In this document: piece by piece, positions 34,456 through 43,779 of the stretch | Layout: each line of letters starts with the position of its first letter | How positions within the stretch are numbered: the first letter of the stretch is position 1 | Source: an uncultured bacterium | Lineage (GTDB): Bacteria > Cyanobacteriota > Vampirovibrionia > Gastranaerophilales > Gastranaerophilaceae | Assembly: GCA_902462155.1 (NCBI GenBank) | Contig: CABQAQ010000001.1 | Location: 1-64,000 of the forward strand | Reading direction: 5' to 3' | DNA length: 64,000 bases | Made by a program: the position numbers and the translations under genes | The notes under the pieces: model-generated | Told to the model about the DNA's origin: nothing | Seen by the model: only the letters and a program-made list of their open reading frames with translations | Databases searched by the model: none

Positions 34456-35472
34456 TTAATACAGCCCCATTTCTATTACCTTTTGTGCTATTCTTACTGT
34501 ATTTAAAGCTGCTCCTATTCTTAAGTTATCAGCTACACAAAATAATGCTATTCCATTTTCAAATCCTATATCTTTTCTTATTCTTCCTACATATACAGGA
34601 TTTTTTCCTTCACTTAATCTTGGAGTTGGGTATTCGTAATTCTCTGGATCGTCTACTACTTCTACTCCCCAAGCATTCTTCAATATTTCTCTTGCTTTTT
34701 CCGGACTTATTTCTTTTTCAAATTCTATTGATACTGCCTCAGAATGTCCAACTAAAACAGGTACTCTTACTGCTGTACAAGATATTTTTACATCCTCTCC
34801 CAAATGAAGAATTTTTCTTGTTTCATTTGTTACTTTCATTTCTTCTTTTGTATATCCGTTTTCACAAAAACTATCTATTTGTGGAATAACATTATATGCT
34901 ATTGGTTTCTTAAAGGCTATATTTTCATAGGGTTCATTATTTTCAAAAGCTTTTGTACTCTCTACTAGTTCATTTATTGCTTTTAAGCCTGCACCTGATA
35001 CTGCTTGATAGGTACTTACTATTAATCTTTTAATTTTTGCATAATCATCTAATGGCTTTAACACTAGCATTAATTGAGATGTTGAGCAATTTGGATTTGC
35101 TATTATTCCCTTATGTTTTTTCAAATCTTGATCATTTACTCCTACTATTACAAGAGGAACATCTTTTTCCATTCTGAAAGCACTTGAATTATCTATATAT
35201 ACACAACCTCTTTTTACTGCTTCTTTTGCTAAATTTAAACTTGTTGTTCCTCCGGCTGATGCTAATATTATATTTAATCCATCAAAACTTTCAGGCGTTG
35301 CTTCTATAACTGTATGCTTTTCTCCTTTGAATTCTATTTCTTTACCTGCACTTTTTGCACTTGCTAAAAATTTTATTTGATCATATTCGACATTATTTTC
35401 TATCAGAATATTTAATATCTCTCCACCTACTACTCCTGTTGCTCCTAATACGCCGATGTTTGGTTTTCTCAT
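34456..35472 (-). CDS. asd: Aspartate-semialdehyde dehydrogenase
   Basis: 338 residues, normal length. It reduces aspartyl phosphate to aspartate semialdehyde with NADPH, at the branch to lysine/diaminopimelate, threonine and methionine. NADP-binding GATGVVGGEIL is at residues 10-20. The catalytic Cys129 is in ANPNCSTSQL, the substrate segment STYQAVSGAG follows, and the active-site His is in VRVPVLVGHSE. It lies 35 bases downstream of dapB in the same operon. Confidence 0.96.
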   Translation of the reverse strand: MRKPNIGVLGATGVVGGEILNILIENNVEYDQIKFLASAKSAGKEIEFKGEKHTVIEATPESFDGLNIILASAGGTTSLNLAKEAVKRGCVYIDNSSAFRMEKDVPLVIVGVNDQDLKKHKGIIANPNCSTSQLMLVLKPLDDYAKIKRLIVSTYQAVSGAGLKAINELVESTKAFENNEPYENIAFKKPIAYNVIPQIDSFCENGYTKEEMKVTNETRKILHLGEDVKISCTAVRVPVLVGHSEAVSIEFEKEISPEKAREILKNAWGVEVVDDPENYEYPTPRLSEGKNPVYVGRIRKDIGFENGIALFCVADNLRIGAALNTVRIAQKVIEMGLY

Positions 35473-35507
35473 GCTTTTTTACCCCTATTCTTTTATATTT
35501 TATTATT

Positions 35508-36305
35508 TTACATTATATTCTCTAAACCGTAAATAAATTTATTATTTTTATAGACATATTCAATTGCAAGTTTTACACCTTTCATATAACATTCCCTGTC
35601 CATTGTATCGTGTCTTATTGTTAATATCTGACCATTTGATCCAAAGATAACTTCTTGAGATGCTATGTAGCCAGGCATTCTTACTGAATGAATATGTATA
35701 TTTCCATTACTTATTCCGCCTCTTGAGCCTTTCAAAATCTCTTTCTCTTCGCAGTTATTTGTTTCAAAATCATCATTCTCTTCACTCATTAGTTTTGCTG
35801 TTTTTATTGCTGTTCCTGACGGGGCATCTTTTTTCTGATTATGGTGTAATTCTATTATTTCAGCATTGTCAAAGTATTTTGAAGCTTGTTTCGCAAACAT
35901 CATCATTAATATAGCTCCGGTTGAAAAGTTTGGCGCTATTAAACAAGATGTATTATTCGCTTTTGATAATCCTTCTAAAATCTCTAATTGCTCCTCACTT
36001 AATCCTGTTGTACCTATTACTGGGCGTACTTTGTTTTTTAACATTATTTTTGCATTCTCAAATATTATTGATGGTTGAGTAAAATCCACTATAACATCAG
36101 GTTTATTCTTTTTTATTGAATCTTCTAAATCTGTTTCTATTTTTATTCCATTTTCTTTATTTAATACTATGCTACCTATATCTTCTCCAGCATTTAACAT
36201 ATCTATTGCACAGACTAATTCTAATTTATTAGGTTCATTGGCAACTGCTTTTATTACCTCTTTCCCCATCTTTCCTAAAGCACCTATAACTCCTACTTTT
36301 ATCAT
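35508..36305 (-). CDS. dapB: 4-hydroxy-tetrahydrodipicolinate reductase
   Basis: 265 residues. It reduces the dapA product with NAD(P)H in diaminopimelate and lysine synthesis, needed for peptidoglycan. The dinucleotide motif is GALGKMG at residues 8-14. GTTGLS, ELHHNQKKDAPSGTA (catalytic His and Lys, substrate-binding GT) and the C-terminal signature GYIASQEVIFGSNGQ are present. Its ATG overlaps the stop of the upstream Clp-N gene by one base (TAATG), so they are translationally coupled. Confidence 0.96.
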   Translation of the reverse strand: MIKVGVIGALGKMGKEVIKAVANEPNKLELVCAIDMLNAGEDIGSIVLNKENGIKIETDLEDSIKKNKPDVIVDFTQPSIIFENAKIMLKNKVRPVIGTTGLSEEQLEILEGLSKANNTSCLIAPNFSTGAILMMMFAKQASKYFDNAEIIELHHNQKKDAPSGTAIKTAKLMSEENDDFETNNCEEKEILKGSRGGISNGNIHIHSVRMPGYIASQEVIFGSNGQILTIRHDTMDRECYMKGVKLAIEYVYKNNKFIYGLENIM

Positions 36306-37705
36306 TATTTCCTTCCTATTCTGTTTTCAATATTTTGTCTGTTTATTATTCCTTGCCTTATTTCTAGACCATCTACTCCAAGGTTGTTTAATACTTTCAT
36401 TGCTATACAGTTTGGTTCTTCTATTATGGCTAAAAGAATATCTTCTGATCTTATTTTATCACAATCTCGTTTCTTTGCATTTTCATATCCTCTTTCCAAG
36501 ATATTTTTTGCTCGTGTACTCAATTCTAGTTTCTCTTCGCTTATATAATGATTATTTGATCCGATAAGTTTTTCTACTTCGCTACGAGTATCTTTTATAT
36601 TAACTCCAAGATCTCTTAATACTTTTGCACTTATTGTTGTACCTTCGGCTAAAATACCTATTAATAATAATTCTGAGCCTACTATATTCTGTCCGTATGT
36701 CATAGCTTCTTGCTTTGCTAATTTTAAAATCGTAAAAGTTTCATTCATTTGCTTTTCTATTGGTTTTAAAATGATGTTCTTTATTGATTCTTTATCTATA
36801 TTAAGTTCTTCTATTATTTTATAAGCTATTCCCTTTTTGGTATTTAATAATCCGAGTATTATATGTTCAGGTCTGATTTTTGAATCACCTAGCTCTTTTG
36901 CTGTATCTAATGCCATTATCATTACTTTTAACGCATTTGGGGTAAATATTATCTGCTTTTTTTCAAACTCCTCTTTTCGGCTTGTTACTTCCGACAATTT
37001 TTGGTTGAATTTTTCTGCATCTAAACCAAGACTTTCTAAATCCTCTATTAATTTATCATTTTTATCTTCTAGTATTGATAATATTATCTGTTCTGTTCCA
37101 AGTATTTCGTAATCTGATGTTGATAATTTGGCTACAGCTTTTTTTAATACTTCTGAGATCTGGGCATTGTCAAAAATAGAATTAAAACTAGGATATAAGC
37201 TTTCTACTTTATCTTTTTGCTGGCCTTCCGGATGTATTATTCTATTCTTCGGTTTCTTTTTTAATATCTGGATTAAAGTTCTTTTATGCTTTTCTATATC
37301 AAAATCAAATCCGGATAGGATATCTTCTATTTGATTCTTTTTACTTGTTAATAAGGCTAAAAATATATGATCTGGTTTAACATAACTTTCACTTAGATTT
37401 TCTGCATATTTCAATGCTTGCTTTAATATATTCTTTGTTAGTATGCTAAACTTTATATACTCTACTTTTTTATTTTGTTGTTTTGATACTAACTTTGAAC
37501 ATATTGCTAATTTTAAATCAGGATAATTTATATTAGCTTGTTTTAATACTTTTGATGAATATGAAGAGGGTTGCTTTAAAAATCCTAATAATAAGTGTTC
37601 AGGATATATTTTTTTATGATGAAATGATATTGCTCCTATTTGAGAATCTACTACTACTTCAACAGCATTTTGAGTGAACTTTTCAAACAACTCTTTTTTC
37701 TCCAT
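36305..37705 (-). CDS. Three tandem Clp N-domains without an ATPase
   Basis: 466 residues made only of Clp-N (double-Clp repeat) modules: about 1-150, 175-325 and 326-466. Each module carries the repeat with a P/G-x-E-H/L-L-L-x-x-L core, such as KIYPEHLLLGFLKQ, KIRPEHIILGLLNTKKGIAY and KIRSEDILLAIIEE. The third is closest to the N-domain of ClpC. No Walker A or B motif exists, so it is not a Clp ATPase. It could be an adaptor that captures substrates or binds ClpC, or a decoy. It is translationally coupled to dapB, linking it physically to the lysine/peptidoglycan genes. Confidence 0.85.
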   Translation of the reverse strand: MEKKELFEKFTQNAVEVVVDSQIGAISFHHKKIYPEHLLLGFLKQPSSYSSKVLKQANINYPDLKLAICSKLVSKQQNKKVEYIKFSILTKNILKQALKYAENLSESYVKPDHIFLALLTSKKNQIEDILSGFDFDIEKHKRTLIQILKKKPKNRIIHPEGQQKDKVESLYPSFNSIFDNAQISEVLKKAVAKLSTSDYEILGTEQIILSILEDKNDKLIEDLESLGLDAEKFNQKLSEVTSRKEEFEKKQIIFTPNALKVMIMALDTAKELGDSKIRPEHIILGLLNTKKGIAYKIIEELNIDKESIKNIILKPIEKQMNETFTILKLAKQEAMTYGQNIVGSELLLIGILAEGTTISAKVLRDLGVNIKDTRSEVEKLIGSNNHYISEEKLELSTRAKNILERGYENAKKRDCDKIRSEDILLAIIEEPNCIAMKVLNNLGVDGLEIRQGIINRQNIENRIGRK

Positions 37706-37789
37706 TTATTTACTTTTTTTACCTTTATACGATATCATTTATCTTTAAATATTTCAATTCTCCTACGATAAAATATTTACTATATTACT

Positions 37790-39184
37790 TTAGTTTTTGG
37801 CTTCTTTTACCATTTTTATCAATTCTGTTTTCCCATTTTTCTCTATAATTTCTTCTACCTCAGGACAAGAACGGAATATACTTTTTAATATTGGATAATC
37901 TGCTTCTTCTATTAGATGATTATTCTCGGCTGATTCAAGTGAATGAATATCTCCGTCTTTTACTACCATACATATCTTTCTTCCGCCTTCATATGGAATA
38001 TAACAATAAAAATCACTTTCTTGTAAGTAGCTTTTTGCACTTTTGAATTTTGTACACCAATTTGAATGACTGTAATATCTCATCAAGTCTACTCTCCTTA
38101 GATAATTAGGATCATCTTTTGATGTTTTGGGTATTAATGTAAGAATTCCTGTCTCTTTTGACTGACTATCTGTTATTGGAAATATTGGTAATGTTGTATC
38201 GTAAATTTCTTCTAAAAATGCTCGTTTTAAGCATTGGGAAAATGTAGGTTTTCCTATTTTCATTCCAAGCATTTTCTTTATAGCTATTAAATCTTTTTTT
38301 GTGTTACTTCCTTCATTTTCTTTCTCTTCTATTATATTTGGAGGGGCTATTATTGTATAATTTAAAAATTTACATAATGCATTTTCAAAATTATTTATAT
38401 TATGTTTAAATACTATAAAATTTTTATTTCTTAAACCCTTTATAATGCTTTGAGATATAGATATTTTTAATGCTTCTCTATCTATAATTAAATTATCGTC
38501 ATTCATTACTGTTAAATAATCATTCTGTAATTTTATCAATTTTTTTATTCTTGCAGCTTGCTTTTTTATTTCATTGTCTTCTCCATTTTTTGACTCTATT
38601 TTTGATAATGTTTCTTTATTTTTTTCAAATTCTTCCGGTAGTTTATTTCTAAAATCCATTATTTGTTTTTCTATTATATCATTTGGATGATTATTTTCCT
38701 GATCGATATTTTTATTATTTACAAAAAAATTCTCCCATCTTGCGTGTTGTGTTGTATAAAACATATCATATCTATCTTCTGTTTCTGCTAAATTAATTTT
38801 TTTACCTGTTTCATTAAATAACACATCGCAATTCTTTTCTCTTTCCCAAAATCTTGCTAAATTCTTATGGAACATAGGCTCTATATTTTTTATTCGTTCG
38901 TTTAATCCCAGATGATTTAATTCTCCCCATAATGGCTGAATTGGCTTTAATAGTGGTGTTAATGGCGATCTTAAAGCTTTCTTTAATATTAGATTATTCA
39001 TTCCAAAAGATACATAGCTTGCATAATTATTTAAATTTACTTTTGACTCGCTATTTTTATTCCCTATTATTTCAATCCTATTTTCGGATTCTTCTTTTTT
39101 GGTATAATTATTATTCAATAATCTTTTTTCTAATTTAACATTATTTATTATTCTGGCTGAACTGTTATTTGATTGTAAAATCAT
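37790..39184 (-). CDS. Unknown protein with a C-terminal WCT-motif domain
   Basis: 464 residues. The N-terminal 60 are Asn/Lys-rich and disordered, and the middle (about 170-240) is helical and charged. The C-terminal 90 residues form a compact domain: NWCTKFKSAKSYLQES at 375-390, DFYCYIPYEGGRKICMVV, then GDIHSLESAENNHLIEE. The Trp-Cys-Thr at 376-378, followed by strands and a NN/H motif, look like a conserved active or binding site, but I cannot name the family. No signal peptide. It lies divergently from the TPR-peptidase gene, with an inverted repeat between them. Confidence 0.65.
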   Translation of the reverse strand: MILQSNNSSARIINNVKLEKRLLNNNYTKKEESENRIEIIGNKNSESKVNLNNYASYVSFGMNNLILKKALRSPLTPLLKPIQPLWGELNHLGLNERIKNIEPMFHKNLARFWEREKNCDVLFNETGKKINLAETEDRYDMFYTTQHARWENFFVNNKNIDQENNHPNDIIEKQIMDFRNKLPEEFEKNKETLSKIESKNGEDNEIKKQAARIKKLIKLQNDYLTVMNDDNLIIDREALKISISQSIIKGLRNKNFIVFKHNINNFENALCKFLNYTIIAPPNIIEEKENEGSNTKKDLIAIKKMLGMKIGKPTFSQCLKRAFLEEIYDTTLPIFPITDSQSKETGILTLIPKTSKDDPNYLRRVDLMRYYSHSNWCTKFKSAKSYLQESDFYCYIPYEGGRKICMVVKDGDIHSLESAENNHLIEEADYPILKSIFRSCPEVEEIIEKNGKTELIKMVKEAKN

Positions 39185-39341
39185 TCTCTATTCCTTTATA
39201 TTTTTTATAATCCATTCTATTAAATTCCTAGAAAAATTTTTTTTGCCAACATACCTCTTATTTATAAATAAATTGTTACAATCTTGGTATTTCTTTTAAA
39301 AACTTTTCTAATCTCTTTTTGTAAGGATTTGTAAAAAATTC

Positions 39342-39372
39342 AATTATTTGCTAAAATAAATAGCAAATAATT
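39342..39372. promoter_or_regulatory. Inverted repeat between divergent genes
   Basis: AATTATTTGCTA (39342-39353) and TAGCAAATAATT (39361-39372) are perfect 12-base arms with a 7-base spacer. They lie in the 248-base gap between two divergently transcribed genes, where a shared operator would be expected; no T run follows, so a terminator is less likely. Confidence 0.5.
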
Positions 39373-39432
39373 ATATGATTCTGCTTTATTACTATTGCCA
39401 ATTCAAAAATTTTTTGAAAGAATATATCTGCT

Positions 39433-40479
39433 ATGACTAAAAATTCTGTATCTGCTTTTAACCAGAATAAACTAAACCTAAATTTTTATGCTAATAATAA
39501 CCCTAATAACGTAGAATTCCAAAAGGCTTTAGCTAAATGTGAAAATTATGTTAAACAAAATAATCTCGATACCGCTATTTTAGAATATAAAAAGTTAATC
39601 TCTATTTATCCCAATTTACCTCAACCTTATTTAGGTCTTGCTAAAACCTATAAATTAAAAAAGGAGCTTGATTATGCAGAAACAAACTTTAAAATTTATC
39701 TCGAAAAAAAACCAGATGATGTCGAAAGCATTGTTCTACTTGGTGAAGTCCTTAAAGAAAAAGGGAAATACTCACTTGCTAATGAGCAGTTTGAAAAAGC
39801 GCTTAAGCTAGATCCATATTCTGATTATGCCAGACGTAATCTGCTTGAATCTAATAATTATATTCTCTCTTCTTATTCTCTTGATCTTGGGTTAGATGAT
39901 AAACTATCTTTCTCTAAGCAAAATCTTAAAAATGCTATTCAAATTGCTATTGACTATCTTCCTTCTGATTATACTAATGATTTACTCGATGTTACTGTTT
40001 CTTTATCTCATACAGACTCTTTAGGAGGAAGAAGTAATATTGCTCAATATGAGCATTCTAAACGAAAAATTACTATTTCTAAAGATTATACCTATGCCTC
40101 TCCAGAATTATTAGCGGCTTACCTTATTCATGAATTCGTTCACGCTAAGGATAATGATTCATATACCTCTATTGCTGAAGAACAAGATGCTTATAGAGCT
40201 TCAGCTATTTTTTGGAGCCGGCATTCTTCAAATATAAAAGATCCTGAAATGGATTATGTTGTTTCTTTATACTCTCAATCAGCTAAAGCTCTTGATCAAA
40301 AAGTTGCCGAAATCTATAAACTAAGAGATCCTTTTATTCCTGATACTTCTCCTTTTCATCCGCCCGATAAATCAAAAAAACTTTCTGCTTTTAAACTCTT
40401 TGATCTTTTCATTAAAAAAGACCATAATCTTAAAAACAACGACCAACTTACTTTAACTTCTTATCCTATTATTTTTTAA
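39433..40479 (+). CDS. TPR protein with HExxH metallopeptidase-like domain
   Basis: 348 residues. TPR repeats occupy about 28-140 (AILEYKKLISIYPNLPQPYLGLA, shown here as alternating A/Y/L/P spacing). The second half has the zinc-binding HEFVH at 233-237 (YLIHEFVHAKDND), followed by EEQDAYRAS at 249-257; Glu249 or Glu250 is positioned as a third zinc ligand, as in gluzincins. There is no signal peptide. The last 11 bases overlap the end of the convergent ATPase gene. Codons are mostly T-ending, unlike most neighbours. TPRs may deliver a protein substrate. Function is inferred only from motifs. Confidence 0.7.
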   Translation: MTKNSVSAFNQNKLNLNFYANNNPNNVEFQKALAKCENYVKQNNLDTAILEYKKLISIYPNLPQPYLGLAKTYKLKKELDYAETNFKIYLEKKPDDVESIVLLGEVLKEKGKYSLANEQFEKALKLDPYSDYARRNLLESNNYILSSYSLDLGLDDKLSFSKQNLKNAIQIAIDYLPSDYTNDLLDVTVSLSHTDSLGGRSNIAQYEHSKRKITISKDYTYASPELLAAYLIHEFVHAKDNDSYTSIAEEQDAYRASAIFWSRHSSNIKDPEMDYVVSLYSQSAKALDQKVAEIYKLRDPFIPDTSPFHPPDKSKKLSAFKLFDLFIKKDHNLKNNDQLTLTSYPIIF

Positions 40480-43400
40480 TACTTATTGTTATATTGTTTA
40501 ATTCACAATATTTTAAAAATATTATTTTATCATTGTTTATTTTTTCTTCTAAATTATTTATTCTGTACTTTTGAGCTAGTTCTATACCCTTATTGTACAT
40601 CTCTATTGCTTCTTTTGCATAAACTTCTTTATTTTTGGAATTTTTTCTTTTTGTAAGTTCCTGATTAAATTTACCATATACTTGGTACAAATTTATTAGT
40701 GCTAAGTCAAGTTTATTCTCTTTTGCTAGTACTAATCCCTTTTCCAGATACATTTTTGATGACTCAAAATCACCTGTTTTTATATATATTTCTCCCAGTA
40801 ATTTCTTATACATTATTATGAATAATGTATTATTTATTTTGACATTCTTTGCTATTTCTAATGCTTTTTGTGAGATCTCTAAGGCTTTTTTATATTCGTC
40901 TTCCTTCATTGCTATACTTGCGATTAAATACCAACATAATAAAGCTCCTGTTGATTCTTTCTTCTCTACAAAATATAGTAATTGTTCTTCTATAATTTTA
41001 TTCGCTTTTATTAAATCCTCTTTTTTGTAATATACATAACCTAATAATGTTTTAAATATATTCTTATTACTTTCATCATTACAATTATTTGCAAATGTTA
41101 CATATTCAAATAATTTCTCCATTATTTTCTCAAAATCTAGTAAAATAAGTCGATTTATTATTTCTATTACATTTATAAATGAAATAAACTTACTTTCTAT
41201 ATTATTATCGCTTGAATACTTTTCTATTGTCTTATTAAGTATCTTATTAGAATTAGATATATCTCCTCTTACTGTATACGCCATTGCTTTTGATAAATAT
41301 ATTTTTTCTATACAGTAATTCGTATATCCAAATACTTTGTCGGATTCTTCTTGAGGTGTTATATTGGATATTACCTTTTCGTATTCTTTAAAAAACTTTT
41401 CATTATCTACTATTGCCAAGGAACTTAATAAATAAATATTTGTTTCTAACCAACTATTGTATAATATTTCTAATTTTGTTTCATTCTCAAGGTGTTTATA
41501 AAGCTCATTTTCAATATTAAATATAATCTCATTCTGGCTTATATTTATAATCTCCTCATAGTTCCCCAGCTTAAATAAAGCATTTAATTTTTTTGATTTT
41601 ATTAATCCTTTCTGTAGCTCTTGATTCACAGGAAGATTCTTTAATACCAGATCTACAGTTTCTATAGCACCCAGATAATTATTCGTTAAATTACAGCTTC
41701 TAAGTAAATAACCGGATAAGTCTATAAGATCAACTATATTATTTCTCTTATTTGCATAATCAACAACGTTTGATAAATAATTTATAGCACTTTCCGGATT
41801 AATATCATATAATATTTTACCAATATTTGTTTCAATTTTATTGATTATTTCTTCTTTATCTTCTACATCTAGATTATTTAATAGTTTTAAATATTGTTGT
41901 AATGAGATGATATAAATATTTATATCTCCAATTGATGCTGCTATTTTTGAATTCTCTTCCCAATAGTTTAAAGTATCTTGTAATGGTAAGCTATTCTGAG
42001 CTAATAATGTTACTATTGATATATTCGCAAATTTGAATTTTGTTCTATTCTCAAATATTTCTTTATTTAAAACTTCATAATGATCAGATTTTTTCGCCTC
42101 TTCATATATAATTTTCCATATAAATAAATTCTTAAAACTTATATTATCTGACTCTTTTATTATATATCCTTTACGTACTAAAAAATTAATAATTTGTTTA
42201 AAATCATCTTCTTCAATTCCAAGTAAATTACTTATTGTTTCTATATGAAATTTAAATCCGATTAATGATAATTTATATAAAATATCACTTATATAACTAA
42301 AGTCCCTATTTAAATATTCTAATCTAAGTTTTATTACTTTTTTTATAGTTAATGGAATCTCTATTTTTAATTTTTTATTGCAAGCTAGAAGATTATTCTC
42401 TTTATTAAGATAACCAATCTCCCAGAATAGCAAAATTATCTGTTCTATATAAGCATTTGATCCACTTGATTTTGCATATTCAAATATTTTTTCTTTTATT
42501 GTTGTATCTATTATATTACTTTGTGTTACTAAGGTATCAATGAATTTAGACGCTGAATTTTTACTTATTGTGTTTAAAAATATATTTTTATAATTCTCAT
42601 CTTTTAGATTTTGGCAGTAAAAATAAGCTTGTAAATATTTCTCTTCAGGATATGAGATTAATATTTTAATATCACTTGTTAAAATATTTTCATTTATATA
42701 TTTGTTTAAAAATTTAAATGAGCCTCCATCTATTAAGTTAAAATCATCGATTATAAATAATACTTTTTTATTTTCGATTATTTTATTGAAAATTTTTATT
42801 AAAAAATTTTCAGTGTGTATTCGATTAGATAAAATATCTTCAAATTTTGCTTTGTTTTCCGGATATAAAAATTCTAAAAGATCATTTTGGTTTATATCAA
42901 TATCTTTAATATCCAAATTATTAAATGTTTTGTTTATTTTTTCTAAAATTAAGTTATTATTATTTTCAATAATAGATGGTAAATCAAAAAAGTTCAAAAG
43001 TAGATCTTGTATTAATCCATAGGTTGCTATCTGGGTAATTGATGATGCGGTTGCTTTTAAAATAATATATTCTGGATTATTGCTTTTAATTTCTTTTATT
43101 AGATGTTTTATTATTAAAGTTTTACCATCTCCATTTTGTGCATTTAATCCTATAACTTTAATATTATTATCAAAAATACTTTCAACAATAGTTTTTTTTG
43201 TATTTAATTGATCCAGTTTTTTTAGTTCATTAATGTATGTTGTTATAGCTTCTTCATTTTCATCAATGGATTTTTTATTGGCTATCGAAATCTTTCTGGC
43301 ATTTTCTTTCGTATTAACATCTTGCTTAATATTCTCCTTAAGCTCTAACGTATGATTATCATTATCATTTTTATTGTCCAAGCTCGTTTGCGTAACACTA

Positions 43401-43693
43401 TCAGTATTTTTTTGTTTTACGTTGATATGGTTATCTTGATTTTTTTCTATAGTAACATCTTCTTTTTTAGAAAATAATGTATGACATTTTCTACAACTTG
43501 TAGCAGTCGGTAAATTTGCACTATTACATTCAGGACAATATCTGATAAGAAGTTTATTACAATTAACACAAAATTCACTACCAAGATTATTAAGTGTTTT
43601 GCAATCAGGACAAATTAGCTTTAAACGTGTGTTACAATATGGACATTTAAATATATTATCATCTATATCTTTTTTACATCTAGGACAAATCAT
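40469..43693 (-). CDS. Zinc-ribbon/AAA ATPase/TPR protein (STAND-like)
   Basis: 1074 residues. Three zinc ribbons open the protein (Cys pairs 3/6, 17/20, 28/31, 42/45, 53/56, 67/70). A polar linker follows to about 140. The ATPase domain has Walker A AQNGDGKT at 185-192 and Walker B VLFIIDDF at 311-318. The remaining 500-plus residues are helical TPR-like repeats (for example YKKALEISQKALEIAKN). This order is known from the regulatory halves of class III adenylate cyclases and STAND regulators, but no cyclase or other effector domain is present. It may be a signal-driven scaffold. A near-perfect 36-base inverted repeat lies 13 bases before its ATG. Confidence 0.75.
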   Translation of the reverse strand: MICPRCKKDIDDNIFKCPYCNTRLKLICPDCKTLNNLGSEFCVNCNKLLIRYCPECNSANLPTATSCRKCHTLFSKKEDVTIEKNQDNHINVKQKNTDSVTQTSLDNKNDNDNHTLELKENIKQDVNTKENARKISIANKKSIDENEEAITTYINELKKLDQLNTKKTIVESIFDNNIKVIGLNAQNGDGKTLIIKHLIKEIKSNNPEYIILKATASSITQIATYGLIQDLLLNFFDLPSIIENNNNLILEKINKTFNNLDIKDIDINQNDLLEFLYPENKAKFEDILSNRIHTENFLIKIFNKIIENKKVLFIIDDFNLIDGGSFKFLNKYINENILTSDIKILISYPEEKYLQAYFYCQNLKDENYKNIFLNTISKNSASKFIDTLVTQSNIIDTTIKEKIFEYAKSSGSNAYIEQIILLFWEIGYLNKENNLLACNKKLKIEIPLTIKKVIKLRLEYLNRDFSYISDILYKLSLIGFKFHIETISNLLGIEEDDFKQIINFLVRKGYIIKESDNISFKNLFIWKIIYEEAKKSDHYEVLNKEIFENRTKFKFANISIVTLLAQNSLPLQDTLNYWEENSKIAASIGDINIYIISLQQYLKLLNNLDVEDKEEIINKIETNIGKILYDINPESAINYLSNVVDYANKRNNIVDLIDLSGYLLRSCNLTNNYLGAIETVDLVLKNLPVNQELQKGLIKSKKLNALFKLGNYEEIINISQNEIIFNIENELYKHLENETKLEILYNSWLETNIYLLSSLAIVDNEKFFKEYEKVISNITPQEESDKVFGYTNYCIEKIYLSKAMAYTVRGDISNSNKILNKTIEKYSSDNNIESKFISFINVIEIINRLILLDFEKIMEKLFEYVTFANNCNDESNKNIFKTLLGYVYYKKEDLIKANKIIEEQLLYFVEKKESTGALLCWYLIASIAMKEDEYKKALEISQKALEIAKNVKINNTLFIIMYKKLLGEIYIKTGDFESSKMYLEKGLVLAKENKLDLALINLYQVYGKFNQELTKRKNSKNKEVYAKEAIEMYNKGIELAQKYRINNLEEKINNDKIIFLKYCELNNITISIKK

Positions 43694-43706
43694 AATTCTT
43701 AAAAAT

Positions 43707-43742
43707 TTTTCTGGTAATCTTAAATTTAAGGTTACCAGAAAA
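43707..43742 (-). terminator. Near-perfect 36-base inverted repeat (terminator or leader hairpin)
   Basis: TTTTCTGGTAATCTTAAA (43707-43724) meets TTTAAGGTTACCAGAAAA (43725-43742) with a single mismatch, no spacer. On the minus strand it follows the secreted peptidase gene and is trailed by AAAAATTTTT, fitting a terminator. It also lies only 13 bases before the ATPase start codon and could hinder ribosome access. Confidence 0.55.
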
Positions 43743-43779
43743 AAAATAAAATTAATAGAAGAAAAATATTTTTATATAA

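Noticed and set aside
34431..34889. A Leu-rich 152-residue plus-strand frame opposite asd
   Set aside because: Leu and Phe bias comes from reading the reverse of an AT-rich gene; asd is certain.
39433..39560. Possible signal peptide in the TPR-peptidase protein
   Set aside because: The N-terminus is polar (Asn, Lys) with no hydrophobic stretch.
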